Source of the DNA: an uncultured Ilumatobacter sp.
GTDB taxonomy: Bacteria > Actinomycetota > Acidimicrobiia > Acidimicrobiales > Ilumatobacteraceae
NCBI GenBank assembly: GCA_937891565.1
Contig: CALAHA010000392.1
Coordinates: 1-5,190 of the forward strand
Reading direction: 5' to 3'
DNA: 5,190 nucleotides
Below, piece by piece: positions 1 through 5,190 of this stretch (position 1 is the stretch's first letter; each line of letters starts with the position of its first letter). The translations under genes were made by a program, and so were the position numbers. The notes beneath the pieces were generated by a model. That model was not told the DNA's origin and did not search any database. It worked only from the letters and a program-made list of their open reading frames with translations.

Positions 1-1
1 G

Positions 2-175
2 CATGATGAACAACTTCGACGCCAGATGCTCGACGAGGTTCGGCCGGCAGGGGCACTGTCGCCGGACGTCAGAGGCGTCTCGCCGGACGTCAGCGGCGTC
101 TCGCCGGACGTCAGCGGCGTCTCGCCGATCGACGACGCGGTGTCCGATGGGCCGTTGTCCGATCCGGCTGGCTGA
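2..175 (+). CDS. C-terminal fragment of an unidentified protein with SPDVSGV tandem repeats
   Basis: An open frame enters from the left edge and ends at TGA 173-175, giving the last 57 residues of a longer protein whose start lies outside the window. The tail begins HDEQLRRQMLDEV, a charged, probably helical stretch. It then turns into a low-complexity segment with three copies of a seven-residue unit (SPDVRGV, SPDVSGV, SPDVSGV) and ends in an acidic, probably disordered tail. Codons in this frame end mostly in G or C, as in the genes downstream, and the stop lies 22 bp before the tRNA-Gly, a natural gene boundary. I do not recognise the family. The + frame starting at ATG 3 and the reverse strand are also open here, so the frame choice is probable, not certain. 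Confidence 0.5.
   Translation, partial: HDEQLRRQMLDEVRPAGALSPDVRGVSPDVSGVSPDVSGVSPIDDAVSDGPLSDPAG
59..127 (+). repeat. 21-bp in-frame tandem repeat, three full copies plus a 6-bp partial copy
   Basis: The unit is TCGCCGGACGTCAGCGGCGTC, split as TCGCCGGACG then TCAGCGGCGTC. Copies lie at 59-79 (with AGA in place of AGC), 80-100 and 101-121, with TCGCCG left over at 122-127. Copies 2 and 3 are identical, which points to recent duplication. In the assigned frame each copy encodes SPDVSGV. Every copy carries the palindrome GACGTC (65-70, 86-91, 107-112) and the pair CGCCG/CGGCG, which could form a small hairpin. Confidence 0.9.
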
Positions 176-185
176 CTGATAGATT
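155..185 (+). promoter_or_regulatory. Possible promoter for tRNA-Gly
   Basis: TTGTCC at 155-160 could act as a -35 element. The -10 could be ATAGAT (179-184, 18-bp spacing) or TAGATT (180-185, 19-bp spacing; fits TANNNT). Initiation would fall around 190-195, just before the mature tRNA 5' end at 198. The -35 lies within the end of the upstream coding region. The match is by eye only, and transcription through from the upstream gene is an alternative. Confidence 0.3.
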
Positions 186-197
186 GTCGCTCCAGAC

Positions 198-273
198 GCG
201 GACGTGGCTCAGTTGGTAGAGCGCAACCTTGCCAAGGTTGAGGTCGCCGGTTCGATCCCGGTCATCCGCTCCA
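198..273 (+). tRNA. tRNA-Gly (anticodon GCC)
   Basis: All arms of the cloverleaf can be traced. The acceptor strands are 198-204 and 263-269, the D stem GCTC/GAGC (207-210/219-222), the anticodon stem CAACC/GGTTG (224-228/236-240) with loop TTGCCAA, and the T stem 246-250/258-262 around loop TTCGATC. The anticodon GCC is at 231-233 and reads glycine GGC and GGU codons. The discriminator is T at 270, as usual for tRNA-Gly, and CCA is encoded at 271-273. One acceptor pair is mismatched (C203 against A264) and the T stem has a G246-T262 wobble. A terminator hairpin begins at the CCA end. Confidence 0.96.
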
Positions 274-311
274 GAACCCCTCAGTTTCGACTGAGGGGTT
301 CTTCGCTTTTT
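273..311 (+). terminator. Rho-independent terminator after tRNA-Gly
   Basis: A perfect 13-bp inverted repeat (273-285 with 290-302) encloses a four-base TTCG loop (286-289). The core is ACCCCTCAG against CTGAGGGGT. A five-T run follows at 307-311 after the short spacer TCGC. The hairpin begins at the last base of the encoded CCA, so it should end the tRNA-Gly transcript and insulate the olefin operon from upstream transcription. Confidence 0.9.
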
Positions 312-365
312 CGCCGGGTGTCAGAACTCAGGGCGCACCCAAATTGTTGATTACGGCACAATCGC

Positions 366-393
366 TTGGCTTCCGCGCATCGTCACGTAGGCT
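366..393 (+). promoter_or_regulatory. Possible promoter for the ole operon
   Basis: The 110-bp gap between the terminator and oleA must hold the operon promoter if the terminator works. The best match by eye is TTGGCT (366-371) as -35 and TAGGCT (388-393, fits TANNNT) as -10, with a 16-bp spacer. Initiation near 400 would give a leader of about 20 nt that still contains the ribosome binding site. I see no clear operator palindrome or riboswitch fold in 312-421. Confidence 0.3.
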
Positions 394-407
394 TCATCGA
401 TCCCCCG

Positions 408-413
408 AAAGGA
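408..413 (+). promoter_or_regulatory. Ribosome binding site that decides the oleA start
   Basis: AAAGGA lies eight bases before ATG 422. The same frame is open back to a TTG at 344, but the 26 extra residues would have no comparable site in front of them and would overlap the probable promoter. ATG 422 is therefore preferred. Confidence 0.75.
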
Positions 414-421
414 CCTGCTCT

Positions 422-1447
422 ATGACCTCGAATTCCGTGCTGACTCACCGCAATGTTGGTGTCCTCTCGATCGAAGCGGTCGAAGCGCCCGAGGTTGTGA
501 CCTCAGCGTGGATCGACGAGCAACTCGCCGTCACTTACGAACGCACCGGGATGAAGGCAGGGACGCTGTCTGATTTGGCCGGTATCGAATCTCGTCGCTG
601 GTGGCCGGCAGACGTCACGTTCGACAAGGCCGCGGCACTGGCAGGGCGTAAAGCGCTCGACCGCTCCGGCATCGATCCGTCGCAGGTTGGCATGCTCATC
701 TCGACGTCGGTGTGCAAGCACCACCTCGAGCCGTCGATTGCCTGCTCGGTTCACCACCAGCTTGGCTTGGCTCCGAGCTGTCTGAACTTTGACGTCGCCA
801 ACGCTTGCCTCGCGTTTGTCAACGGCATGCAGATAGCTGCCGCCGCAATCGATTCGGGCGCTATCGATTATGCGCTCGTTGTCGACGGCGAAGGCAGCCG
901 GTACACCCAGGAGCAGACGATCGCGCGGCTGCAGCAGCCCACGACCGAAGCCTCAGATATCTTCGCCGAATTCGCATCGCTCACACTGGGCTCCGGTGCG
1001 GCCGCTGCGCTGCTGTGCCGGATGGACAAGCATCCTGATGCTCACCGCCTCGTCGGTGGTGTGGCTCGTGCGGGTACCGAGCACCACAAGCTATGCATTG
1101 GTGATCTGGAAGCGATGTACACCGACACCCACGCGCTGCTGATTGCGGGCCTCGACCTGGCTGAAGCCGCGTGGAAGAACGCCGGTGCTGACTTCGACTG
1201 GGAAGCGGGTATGGACTGGTACATCGTCCACCAGGTCAGCTCCGTGCATACGCGTCTGCTCTGCGAACGGTTGGGTATCGACCACAAGCGGGCCCCGCAG
1301 ACCTTCCCGACCAACGGCAACGTCGGCCCTGCCGCGATCCCGATGACGCTCGCCAGTGTCTCGGACAAGATTGCTCCGGGCGAACGCGTGCTGCTGATGG
1401 GCATCGGCTCAGGGCTGAACACCAGTTACACCGAAATCGTCTGGTGA
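422..1447 (+). CDS. oleA: OleA, thiolase-fold long-chain acyl-CoA condensing enzyme (2-alkyl-3-ketoacid synthase)
   Basis: The 341-residue cytoplasmic protein starts the olefin pathway: it joins two long-chain acyl-CoAs head to head by a non-decarboxylative Claisen condensation, yielding a 2-alkyl-3-ketoacid. Its length is close to the roughly 340 residues usual for OleA. The nucleophile is Cys129 in NACLAF, His270 lies in YIVHQVS, and Asn300 lies in TNGNVGPAAIP, forming the Cys-His-Asn set of the family. Glu103 in HLEPS is 26 residues before the cysteine, the same spacing as the Glu117/Cys143 pair of Xanthomonas OleA, where the glutamate reaches into the partner subunit. The motif LTLGSGAAAALL (187-198) is typical of the KAS III-like fold. 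The gene overlaps oleBC by four bases. FabH is the nearest alternative, but the glutamate, the Asn context and the neighbours favour OleA. Confidence 0.95.
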   Translation: MTSNSVLTHRNVGVLSIEAVEAPEVVTSAWIDEQLAVTYERTGMKAGTLSDLAGIESRRWWPADVTFDKAAALAGRKALDRSGIDPSQVGMLISTSVCKHHLEPSIACSVHHQLGLAPSCLNFDVANACLAFVNGMQIAAAAIDSGAIDYALVVDGEGSRYTQEQTIARLQQPTTEASDIFAEFASLTLGSGAAAALLCRMDKHPDAHRLVGGVARAGTEHHKLCIGDLEAMYTDTHALLIAGLDLAEAAWKNAGADFDWEAGMDWYIVHQVSSVHTRLLCERLGIDHKRAPQTFPTNGNVGPAAIPMTLASVSDKIAPGERVLLMGIGSGLNTSYTEIVW

Positions 1448-4065
1448 GCGTTCGGTCTTGGGTTCCGGACCAGCCCACAGAGGACGACCTCAAGTCGTGG
1501 CATCTTGACCCAACATGGTCGCGGGTGCTCGAGGTCGCGAGCCATGACGGCTCCACCTACCAATGGCACGTCCTCGACTCGGGTCCAACACTCGACGGGC
1601 CGTCTGAAGCAACAATGGTCTGTGTCCACGGCAACCCGACGTGGGCGTACTCGTGGGCGACGTTCCTCCGGAAGTTTGGTACCCGTTGCAGGGTGATCGC
1701 CATCGACCAGCTCGGGATGGGCTTCAGCGAGCGAACTGAGCTGCGCCGCTACGCCACACGTGTTGCCGATCTCGATGACGTGATTGAGGCGCTCGACATC
1801 GACCCGGCGACGCCATTCACACTCGCTGCCCACGATTGGGGCGGGGCGATTGCCATGGGCTGGGCGGTCGACCGCGCCAATCGAGTCGACGGCATGGTGC
1901 TGTGTAACACCGGAATCGGTGTGCCTGAGGGTCGCAAGTCGCCAGGTCTGATCAGACTCGCAGCTGCTGGCCCACTGCGCGACTTCGTGTGCCGGCAGAC
2001 ACCGATCTTCGTCAGCGGAACGACCCGACTCTCAGGTGGCCGGATCAATGCTGTTGACCGCGCCGCATTCGCAGCACCGTATTCGTCTGCCAAAGCCCGT
2101 GCTGCAGTGGCTGACTTTGTGGGCGATGTCCCGTTGCACGCAGGCGGGGGGCATCGCTCCGACGCAGCGCTGGCCGAGGTCGCCGCCAAGCTCGGAGCGA
2201 TAACTGCACCGGTCTTGCTGGCCTGGGGAGCAGCCGATCCCGTCTTCAACGACGACTTTGCGGCCGATCTTGCCAAGCGGATTCCGACTACGAGTCTGCA
2301 GCGTTTCCCGTTGGCAAACCACCTCGTCATGGCCGAGGCTGATGTTGCGTCAGTCGTTGACGACTGGCTGAGCGACCTTGTTGGCGGCCGTGCTGGCGAT
2401 CGTGCTGGCGATCGTGCTGGCGATCGTGCAGAGAACGTTGTTGACGATGGTGTAGTACCGACAGCTGTTTCGGCAGCGGCGAAACCGCTCTGGGCGGCGC
2501 TCAACGAGCGTCGAGCCGATACGTCTCCGGCGTTTGCGGATATGGCATCCGGACAGTCGATCAGCTGGGCCGATTTCGCCGATCGCGTCGATGTTGTCGC
2601 TGCACAACTGGCAGATCGTGGCTTGCGCGCCGGCGAGCACGTTGCAATGCTGACCCCTCCCGGAGTCGATCTCGTCGTTGCGGTGTACGGCGTCTGGCGC
2701 GCTGGCGGCGTCACAGTCGTGGCTGATCGAGGGTTAGGCCTGCGTGGCCTCGGACGTGCCGTGCGGAGCACCCGACCGAGCTGGGTTGTTGGTCCGAGCC
2801 GAGCGTTGCGCGCCGCAAAGACACTGCGTTGGGCGCCTCGCGCCAACCTCGTCGATGTCGATGCACTCATGGCGCAAGCAGCCGTCGGCTCGGCGTCGCT
2901 GAAGACCGAACCTGCGGTGGACGATCTTGCTGCGATTCTTTTCACCTCAGGTGCCACAGGCCCGGCAAAGGGTGTTCGGTATCTCCACGGTCAGCTCGCA
3001 GCGCAACGCGACGCACTCGCTGCGACGTACGAGATCACGCCAAACGACAGCTTGGTGGCCGCATTCGCTCCGTTTGCGCTCTACGGACCCGCACTCGGAA
3101 TCTCCACAGTGCTGCCTGATTGCGACGTCACCAAGCCGGGCGAGCTCACCGCGGTGGCACTCGACGCGGCCTGCCGGCGGCTCGGGGCCACGCTCGCGTT
3201 TGCGTCGCCCGCCGCGCTTGCCAACGTGCTCGCAACAGCCGGATCGTCAACGGCGGGGCTCGACGGGCTCAACGGGCTGCGCACAGTAATGTCTGCCGGT
3301 GCCCCTGTGCCCGCTGAGACGCTCACTGCGTTGTCGGTGTTTGCTCCGAACGCATCGTTCCACACGCCGTACGGAATGACCGAAGTGCTTCCCGTCGCTG
3401 ATATCAATCTTGAGGGGATTACTGCTGCCGCCGGCGGAGATCCGATCGGCGGTGTTTGCGTCGGTGCTCCGGTCCCGGGTGCATTCGTCGAGATTCTTGC
3501 GCTCGGATTTGATTCTGCTGCGCCGCCGACGCCGTTGTCCAATGGCAAAATGGGCGAGATCGTCGTCTCGAGCCCCTGGGTGTCTGACGGCTATCACGGC
3601 CTCTGGGCCATTGAGCGTGCTGCCCGGCTGCAGCGCGGCGACGGCAAGGTCTGGCACCGTTCCGGAGATGTTGGCCACCTCGACGGTGCGGGCCGACTGT
3701 GGGTCGAGGGCCGTGCGGTGCACAACATTGACAGCTCCGAAGGTGTGATCACCTCGGTTCCAGTCGAACGTCTTGTCGAGACGTCGCTCGAGCTCGCTCG
3801 AGTTGTCGCCGTCGGCGTCGGCCCTGCCGGTCGTCAACAACTCGTGGTGGTCATCGAAGACCCGCACGGTGCTGATGGCTTGGCATCAACAGATCTGACG
3901 GCTCGGGTGCGCTCAGTCGTCAACCACCCGGTTGCAGCCGTGCTGAGCCGTCGATCGTTGCCGGTCGACATCCGCCACAACGCAAAAATCGACCGCACGG
4001 CGGTAGCTGGTTGGGCTGATGACGTGCTCGCTGGTCGCTCGAGTCGCCGTTTCCGGCGGGGGTAA
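1444..4065 (+). CDS. oleBC: OleBC fusion: beta-lactone decarboxylase (OleB) joined to ATP-dependent beta-lactone synthetase (OleC)
   Basis: The 873-residue protein carries the last two pathway steps. Residues 1-312 are an alpha/beta hydrolase of the haloalkane dehalogenase type: HGNPTW (62-67) at the oxyanion hole, nucleophile Asp131 in HDWGG, acid Asp265 in GAADPVF and His293 in ANHLVM. This OleB half decarboxylates beta-lactones to cis-olefins. Residues 346-873 form an AMP-binding enzyme that adenylates the 2-alkyl-3-hydroxyacid and closes the lactone: P-loop FTSGATGPAKG (500-510), YGMTEVLPV (643-651), RSGDVGHLDGAGRLWVEGR (739-757) and Lys848 in VDIRHNAKID, a signature of OleC. A linker with three AGDR repeats separates the halves. 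Such fusions are known in actinobacteria, for example Micrococcus luteus. The GTG start lies in the oleA stop (GTGA), with no clear ribosome binding site, implying coupled translation. Confidence 0.95.
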   Translation: MSVRSWVPDQPTEDDLKSWHLDPTWSRVLEVASHDGSTYQWHVLDSGPTLDGPSEATMVCVHGNPTWAYSWATFLRKFGTRCRVIAIDQLGMGFSERTELRRYATRVADLDDVIEALDIDPATPFTLAAHDWGGAIAMGWAVDRANRVDGMVLCNTGIGVPEGRKSPGLIRLAAAGPLRDFVCRQTPIFVSGTTRLSGGRINAVDRAAFAAPYSSAKARAAVADFVGDVPLHAGGGHRSDAALAEVAAKLGAITAPVLLAWGAADPVFNDDFAADLAKRIPTTSLQRFPLANHLVMAEADVASVVDDWLSDLVGGRAGDRAGDRAGDRAENVVDDGVVPTAVSAAAKPLWAALNERRADTSPAFADMASGQSISWADFADRVDVVAAQLADRGLRAGEHVAMLTPPGVDLVVAVYGVWRAGGVTVVADRGLGLRGLGRAVRSTRPSWVVGPSRALRAAKTLRWAPRANLVDVDALMAQAAVGSASLKTEPAVDDLAAILFTSGATGPAKGVRYLHGQLAAQRDALAATYEITPNDSLVAAFAPFALYGPALGISTVLPDCDVTKPGELTAVALDAACRRLGATLAFASPAALANVLATAGSSTAGLDGLNGLRTVMSAGAPVPAETLTALSVFAPNASFHTPYGMTEVLPVADINLEGITAAAGGDPIGGVCVGAPVPGAFVEILALGFDSAAPPTPLSNGKMGEIVVSSPWVSDGYHGLWAIERAARLQRGDGKVWHRSGDVGHLDGAGRLWVEGRAVHNIDSSEGVITSVPVERLVETSLELARVVAVGVGPAGRQQLVVVIEDPHGADGLASTDLTARVRSVVNHPVAAVLSRRSLPVDIRHNAKIDRTAVAGWADDVLAGRSSRRFRRG
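2389..2429 (+). repeat. 12-bp tandem repeat in the OleB-OleC linker
   Basis: Three perfect copies of CGTGCTGGCGAT lie at 2389-2400, 2401-2412 and 2413-2424, followed by a partial CGTGC at 2425-2429. In frame they encode RAGD three times (residues 316-327), a charged and flexible segment exactly at the junction of the two enzymes. Each junction between copies makes CGATCG. Identity at the DNA level suggests recent slippage, and because the unit is four codons long any change in copy number keeps the frame. Confidence 0.92.
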
Positions 4066-4067
4066 AT

Positions 4068-5102
4068 GTGCGCATTCTGGTCACCGGTGCGTCCAGTCTG
4101 ATTGGTGACGGCGTGGTACGAGCCCTTGCGGCGCGCGGTGACGAAGTGGTTTGCCTCCAGCGCAGCCCTGTCAACGGACTCGCAGCGCTCGACGGAGTTG
4201 AACAGCAACTGGGCGACATCAGAGATCAAGCTGCCGTCGAGCGTGCGGCGCAGGGCTGCAACGGCATCATTCACTTGGCCGCGAAAGTCGGTGTGGTGGG
4301 CGAGCGCGACGAGTTCCTCTCGATCAACGTCGAGGGCACTCGGAACCTGCTCCAAGCCGCGACCAGGTCCGCGGAAAATTCGGTGGCCAATTTGGCGATC
4401 ACTCGTTTTGTTCATGTGTCGTCTCCATCGGTCGCACATGGCGGCGAAGCCATCATGGGTGAGGCGGCGACACCACCGGTGACCGGCCGAACCCGCGCCT
4501 GGTATGCCGAATCGAAAGCGATCGCCGAATCGATTGCTGTGGAAGCGAACGGGCCGCAGCTCGGCGTCGTTGTCATTCGTCCTCACCTCGTTTGGGGCCC
4601 GGGTGACACTCAGCTCGTGGGCCGCATCGTCGAACGAGCTCGACAAGGTCGGTTGGCATTGGTTGGCGGGGGCAGAGCACTCGTCGACACGACCTACATC
4701 GACAACGCTGTGAGTGCGCTTATGGCGGCACTCGACGCGGTGAGTCCTGGTGCGAGCTGCGCCGGCCGGGCCTATGTCATTGCCAACGGTGAACCGCGCC
4801 CGATCCGTGACCTCGTTGCAGGGATCTGCGCTGCAGCAGGTGTCACGTTCGAGCCTCGAGATGTGCCGCTGGGCGCAGCACGTACGATCGGCTCGTTCCT
4901 CGAACGTGCCTGGCCGAAGCTTCCGAACCGGATACGCCGCGGTGAGGTCGAGCCGCCCCTGACGCGATTCGTTGCTGAACAGCTCGGCACGGCGCACTGG
5001 TTCGACCCGCGTCCGGCAGCGCTCGACCTGGGTTGGGAGCCAACGGTTTCGATCGACGACGGTCTCGAACGGCTCGCCACTTGGTTCAGAAAAAACCCCT
5101 GA
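4068..5102 (+). CDS. oleD: OleD, NAD(P)H-dependent 2-alkyl-3-ketoacid reductase (extended SDR)
   Basis: The 344-residue cytoplasmic protein reduces the OleA product to a 2-alkyl-3-hydroxyacid, the OleC substrate. It is an extended short-chain dehydrogenase: nucleotide-binding TGASSLIG (6-13), GDIRD (49-53), HLAAKVG (69-75), a catalytic Ser in VSSPS (117-121), Tyr146 and Lys150 in YAESK, RPHLVWGPGD (171-180) and VDTTYIDNA (206-214). The ending PLTRFVAEQLGTAHWFDPRPAALDLGWEP (297-325) closely matches the OleD pattern of a TRF start and an SHWF-like core. The middle glycine of the usual TGxxGxxG is Ser10. GTG 4068 follows the oleBC stop by two bases, with G-rich GGCGGGGG (4055-4062) as a likely weak ribosome binding site. 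OleB, OleC and OleD form large complexes in other species, consistent with the adjacent genes. Confidence 0.94.
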   Translation: MRILVTGASSLIGDGVVRALAARGDEVVCLQRSPVNGLAALDGVEQQLGDIRDQAAVERAAQGCNGIIHLAAKVGVVGERDEFLSINVEGTRNLLQAATRSAENSVANLAITRFVHVSSPSVAHGGEAIMGEAATPPVTGRTRAWYAESKAIAESIAVEANGPQLGVVVIRPHLVWGPGDTQLVGRIVERARQGRLALVGGGRALVDTTYIDNAVSALMAALDAVSPGASCAGRAYVIANGEPRPIRDLVAGICAAAGVTFEPRDVPLGAARTIGSFLERAWPKLPNRIRRGEVEPPLTRFVAEQLGTAHWFDPRPAALDLGWEPTVSIDDGLERLATWFRKNP

Positions 5103-5126
5103 TCAACGAGTTCTCGCCGGTATCGT
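5099..5126 (+). promoter_or_regulatory. Possible promoter for tRNA-Cys
   Basis: TATCGT at 5121-5126 fits TANNNT and lies about 10 bp before the tRNA 5' end. CTGATC at 5099-5104, overlapping the oleD stop codon, is a poor -35 match with 16-bp spacing. No terminator hairpin is visible in the 34 bases between oleD and the tRNA, so the tRNA may also be transcribed as the tail of the ole transcript. Confidence 0.22.
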
Positions 5127-5136
5127 CACATCAAGT

Positions 5137-5190
5137 GGCGACGTGGCCGAGTGGTTTAGGCAACGGATTGCAACTCCGTGCACATGGGTT
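5137..5190 (+). tRNA. tRNA-Cys (anticodon GCA), 3' end beyond the window
   Basis: The 5' acceptor strand GGCGACG is at 5137-5143, the D stem GCC/GGC at 5146-5148/5159-5161, and the anticodon stem ACGGA/TCCGT at 5163-5167/5175-5179 around loop TTGCAAC. The anticodon GCA is at 5170-5172 and reads the cysteine codons. A five-base variable loop (5180-5184) is followed by the 5' strand of the T stem TGGGT (5185-5189); the window stops at the first T-loop base. The missing 3' acceptor strand should read close to CGTCGCC. Confidence 0.93.

Noticed and set aside
59..127. CRISPR-like array
   Set aside because: The 21-bp units are directly contiguous with no unique spacers, and they stay in frame within a coding region.
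3..179. Small protein from ATG 3 in another + frame (about 58 codons)
   Set aside because: Its arginine- and serine-rich translation looks like a shadow of the repeat. The frame ending at 173-175 has better codon bias and enters from outside the window.
344..421. N-terminal extension of OleA from TTG 344
   Set aside because: It would add 26 residues with no family resemblance and no ribosome binding site, whereas ATG 422 has AAAGGA at good spacing and gives the usual family length.
312..421. Riboswitch or attenuator in the oleA leader
   Set aside because: No stable stem-loop set or known aptamer pattern is visible, and the probable transcript leader is only about 20 nt.
1749..2957. 402-codon open frame on the - strand inside oleBC
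   Set aside because: It lies opposite both halves of a gene with clear catalytic motifs. Its translation is rich in Ala, Ser, Arg and Thr with no recognisable domain, the usual mirror of high-GC coding DNA.
3784..3802. Closely spaced GCTCGAG repeats
   Set aside because: They fall in leucine, glutamate and alanine/arginine codons of OleC (SLELARV) and are explained by codon choice.
4066..4101. ATG at 4066 as the start of the gene after oleBC
   Set aside because: That frame stops after 11 codons. The overlapping GTG at 4068 opens the full OleD frame.
3834..4997. 387-codon open frame on the - strand across the oleBC end and oleD
   Set aside because: It is antisense to two well-supported genes, crosses their junction, has no recognisable motif and has an arginine-rich composition typical of shadow frames.

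Overview
The window reads as a chromosomal segment of a high-GC bacterium, most likely an actinomycete (Actinomycetota, possibly Acidimicrobiia). The reasons are strongly GC-biased third codon positions, GTG starts with overlapping genes, tRNA-Gly with an encoded CCA end, and a fused OleB-OleC gene, an arrangement known from actinobacteria. The taxonomic placement is inferred; no marker gene fixes it.

Layout. Bases 1-175 hold the 3' end of an unidentified gene whose last codons include a 21-bp in-frame tandem repeat. A tRNA-Gly(GCC) follows at 198-273, ending directly in a strong rho-independent terminator (273-311). After a leader of about 110 bp comes a compact three-gene operon on the + strand: oleA (422-1447), a fused oleBC (1444-4065) and oleD (4068-5102). 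Spacing is a 4-bp GTGA overlap, then 2 bp, so the genes are almost certainly co-transcribed and translationally coupled. A tRNA-Cys(GCA) starts at 5137 and is cut off in its T arm by the window edge.

Function. The operon encodes a complete head-to-head long-chain olefin pathway. OleA joins two fatty acyl-CoAs by a non-decarboxylative Claisen condensation to a 2-alkyl-3-ketoacid. OleD reduces this to the 2-alkyl-3-hydroxyacid with NAD(P)H. The OleC half of the fusion activates the hydroxyacid with ATP and closes it to a cis-beta-lactone. The OleB half removes CO2 to give an internal cis-olefin. Active-site residues can be located in all four activities, so the pathway looks functional, with a hydrocarbon rather than a free beta-lactone as the expected end product.

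The pathway is known, not a new system. Points worth a second look are the OleB-OleC linker with a perfect 12-bp tandem repeat, an altered glycine motif in the OleD nucleotide-binding site, an acceptor-stem mismatch in tRNA-Gly, and the position of the operon between tRNA-Gly and tRNA-Cys, genes that often sit next to each other in actinobacteria.
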